Below, in pieces: positions 63,801-64,000 of a stretch of 64,000 bases of DNA. The translations under genes and the position numbers were made by a program. The notes under the pieces are model-generated. The model was not told the DNA's origin. It saw only the letters and a program-made list of their open reading frames with translations, and did not search any database. This DNA is from Paracyclopina nana (Eukaryota > Arthropoda > Copepoda > Cyclopoida > Cyclopettidae), in NCBI GenBank assembly GCA_019096065.1, contig JAGUCH010000002.1, forward strand, positions 12,164,501 through 12,228,500, given 5' to 3'. Each line of letters opens with the position of its first letter. Position 1 is the first letter of the stretch.

Positions 63801-64000
63801 ATTTTCAGTTGGGTTAGGTTAGAAACTGGAGTGAGGTTAGGTTAGGTTTAGCTTTATGGCAGCCATTTTTGATCTCAGCACCAAACCAAATGCTGTTTTG
63901 AGGTTCCCAAGTCATGTCTGACTTGTCCCCAGAGTCCCTTGAGCCAGTGTGAATTTTCACATTTTTTGCCAATTTTCAGTTGGGTTAGGTTAGAAACTGG

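Larger units (their letters stand above)
25649..64000 (+). repeat. Satellite array, right block, about 225 monomers, open at the window edge
   Basis: This is the same satellite in the same orientation as the left block. The common monomer has GTTGGGTTAGGTTAG, then AAACTGGAGTGA, then GGTTAGGTTAGGTTTAG, a conserved 90-bp body (TTTATGGCAGCC to CAAGTCATGTCTGACTTG), and a variable tail (AGTGTGAATTTTCACA plus a T tract and GCCAATTTTCA). Marked variants include TTCTTATTTTCC tails, GAAGTGAGG with an extra T (GGTTTTAGC), TTTTTTATCTC, CCCTAGTCATG with AGAATCCC, and GGTTGGG. No gene, RNA gene or further insertion is visible. The small minus-strand open frames are by-products of the repeat. The array has not ended at base 64000. 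Confidence 0.98.

Noticed and set aside
3791..64000. CRISPR-like array
   Set aside because: The repeat is about 170 bp with no unique spacers, in a eukaryotic context with introns and a DNA transposon; it is a classical tandem satellite.
25649..64000. True telomere tract
   Set aside because: TTAGG occurs only as two- to three-unit clusters inside a complex monomer. No continuous (TTAGG)n run is present in the window.
3791..64000. Centromere identity from a period close to alpha satellite (171 bp)
   Set aside because: Period alone is not evidence. I see no CENP-B box match, and nothing in the sequence reports CENP-A binding.

Overview
The window is nuclear DNA of a eukaryote, most likely an arthropod, perhaps a crustacean. 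Coding regions are split by short GT-AG introns (mostly 54-234 bp), genes end in AATAAA polyadenylation signals, one promoter carries an arthropod-style Inr plus DPE, and the dominant satellite contains TTAGG, the arthropod telomere unit. The species call is inference; nothing in the sequence fixes it.

Layout. (1) 1-3790 is ordinary gene-bearing DNA. It holds a divergent pair: a three-exon Golgi-type sulfotransferase-like gene on the minus strand (864-2266) and a three-exon seven-helix, GPCR-like membrane protein gene on the plus strand (2609-3655, polyA signal at 3721). (2) 3791-64000 is one satellite array with a period of 170-171 bp, all in one orientation and running off the right edge. 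The left part (about 3.8-16.5 kb) is mainly an alternating 341-bp dimer. The right part is mostly a single monomer type, with larger nested periods of about 1,025, 2,737 and 2,705 bp between 25.8 and 46.7 kb and near-uniform monomers after about 47 kb. (3) A 7,994-bp DNA transposon (17653-25646) interrupts the array. It has perfect 16-bp terminal inverted repeats and a 2-bp CA target duplication.

The transposon carries two divergent genes over a shared 586-bp promoter region. On the minus strand is a two-exon, 914-aa transposase of the EnSpm/CMC (CACTA-Mirage-Chapaev) type with its DDE-like motifs present. On the plus strand is a nine-exon, 889-aa protein that I cannot assign to a family. Every exon joins in frame with no internal stop, so the element looks structurally intact and recently inserted. 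By analogy with CACTA elements, the first protein would cut and join and the second could be an accessory or DNA-binding factor; that role is inference.

The most noteworthy points are the intact two-gene element with its unassigned ORF2, its insertion exactly at the loop of a 7-bp-stem dyad found in every satellite monomer, the telomere-like TTAGG clusters inside the satellite, and the concentration of deletions and substitution clusters in one palindromic, T-rich segment of the monomer.
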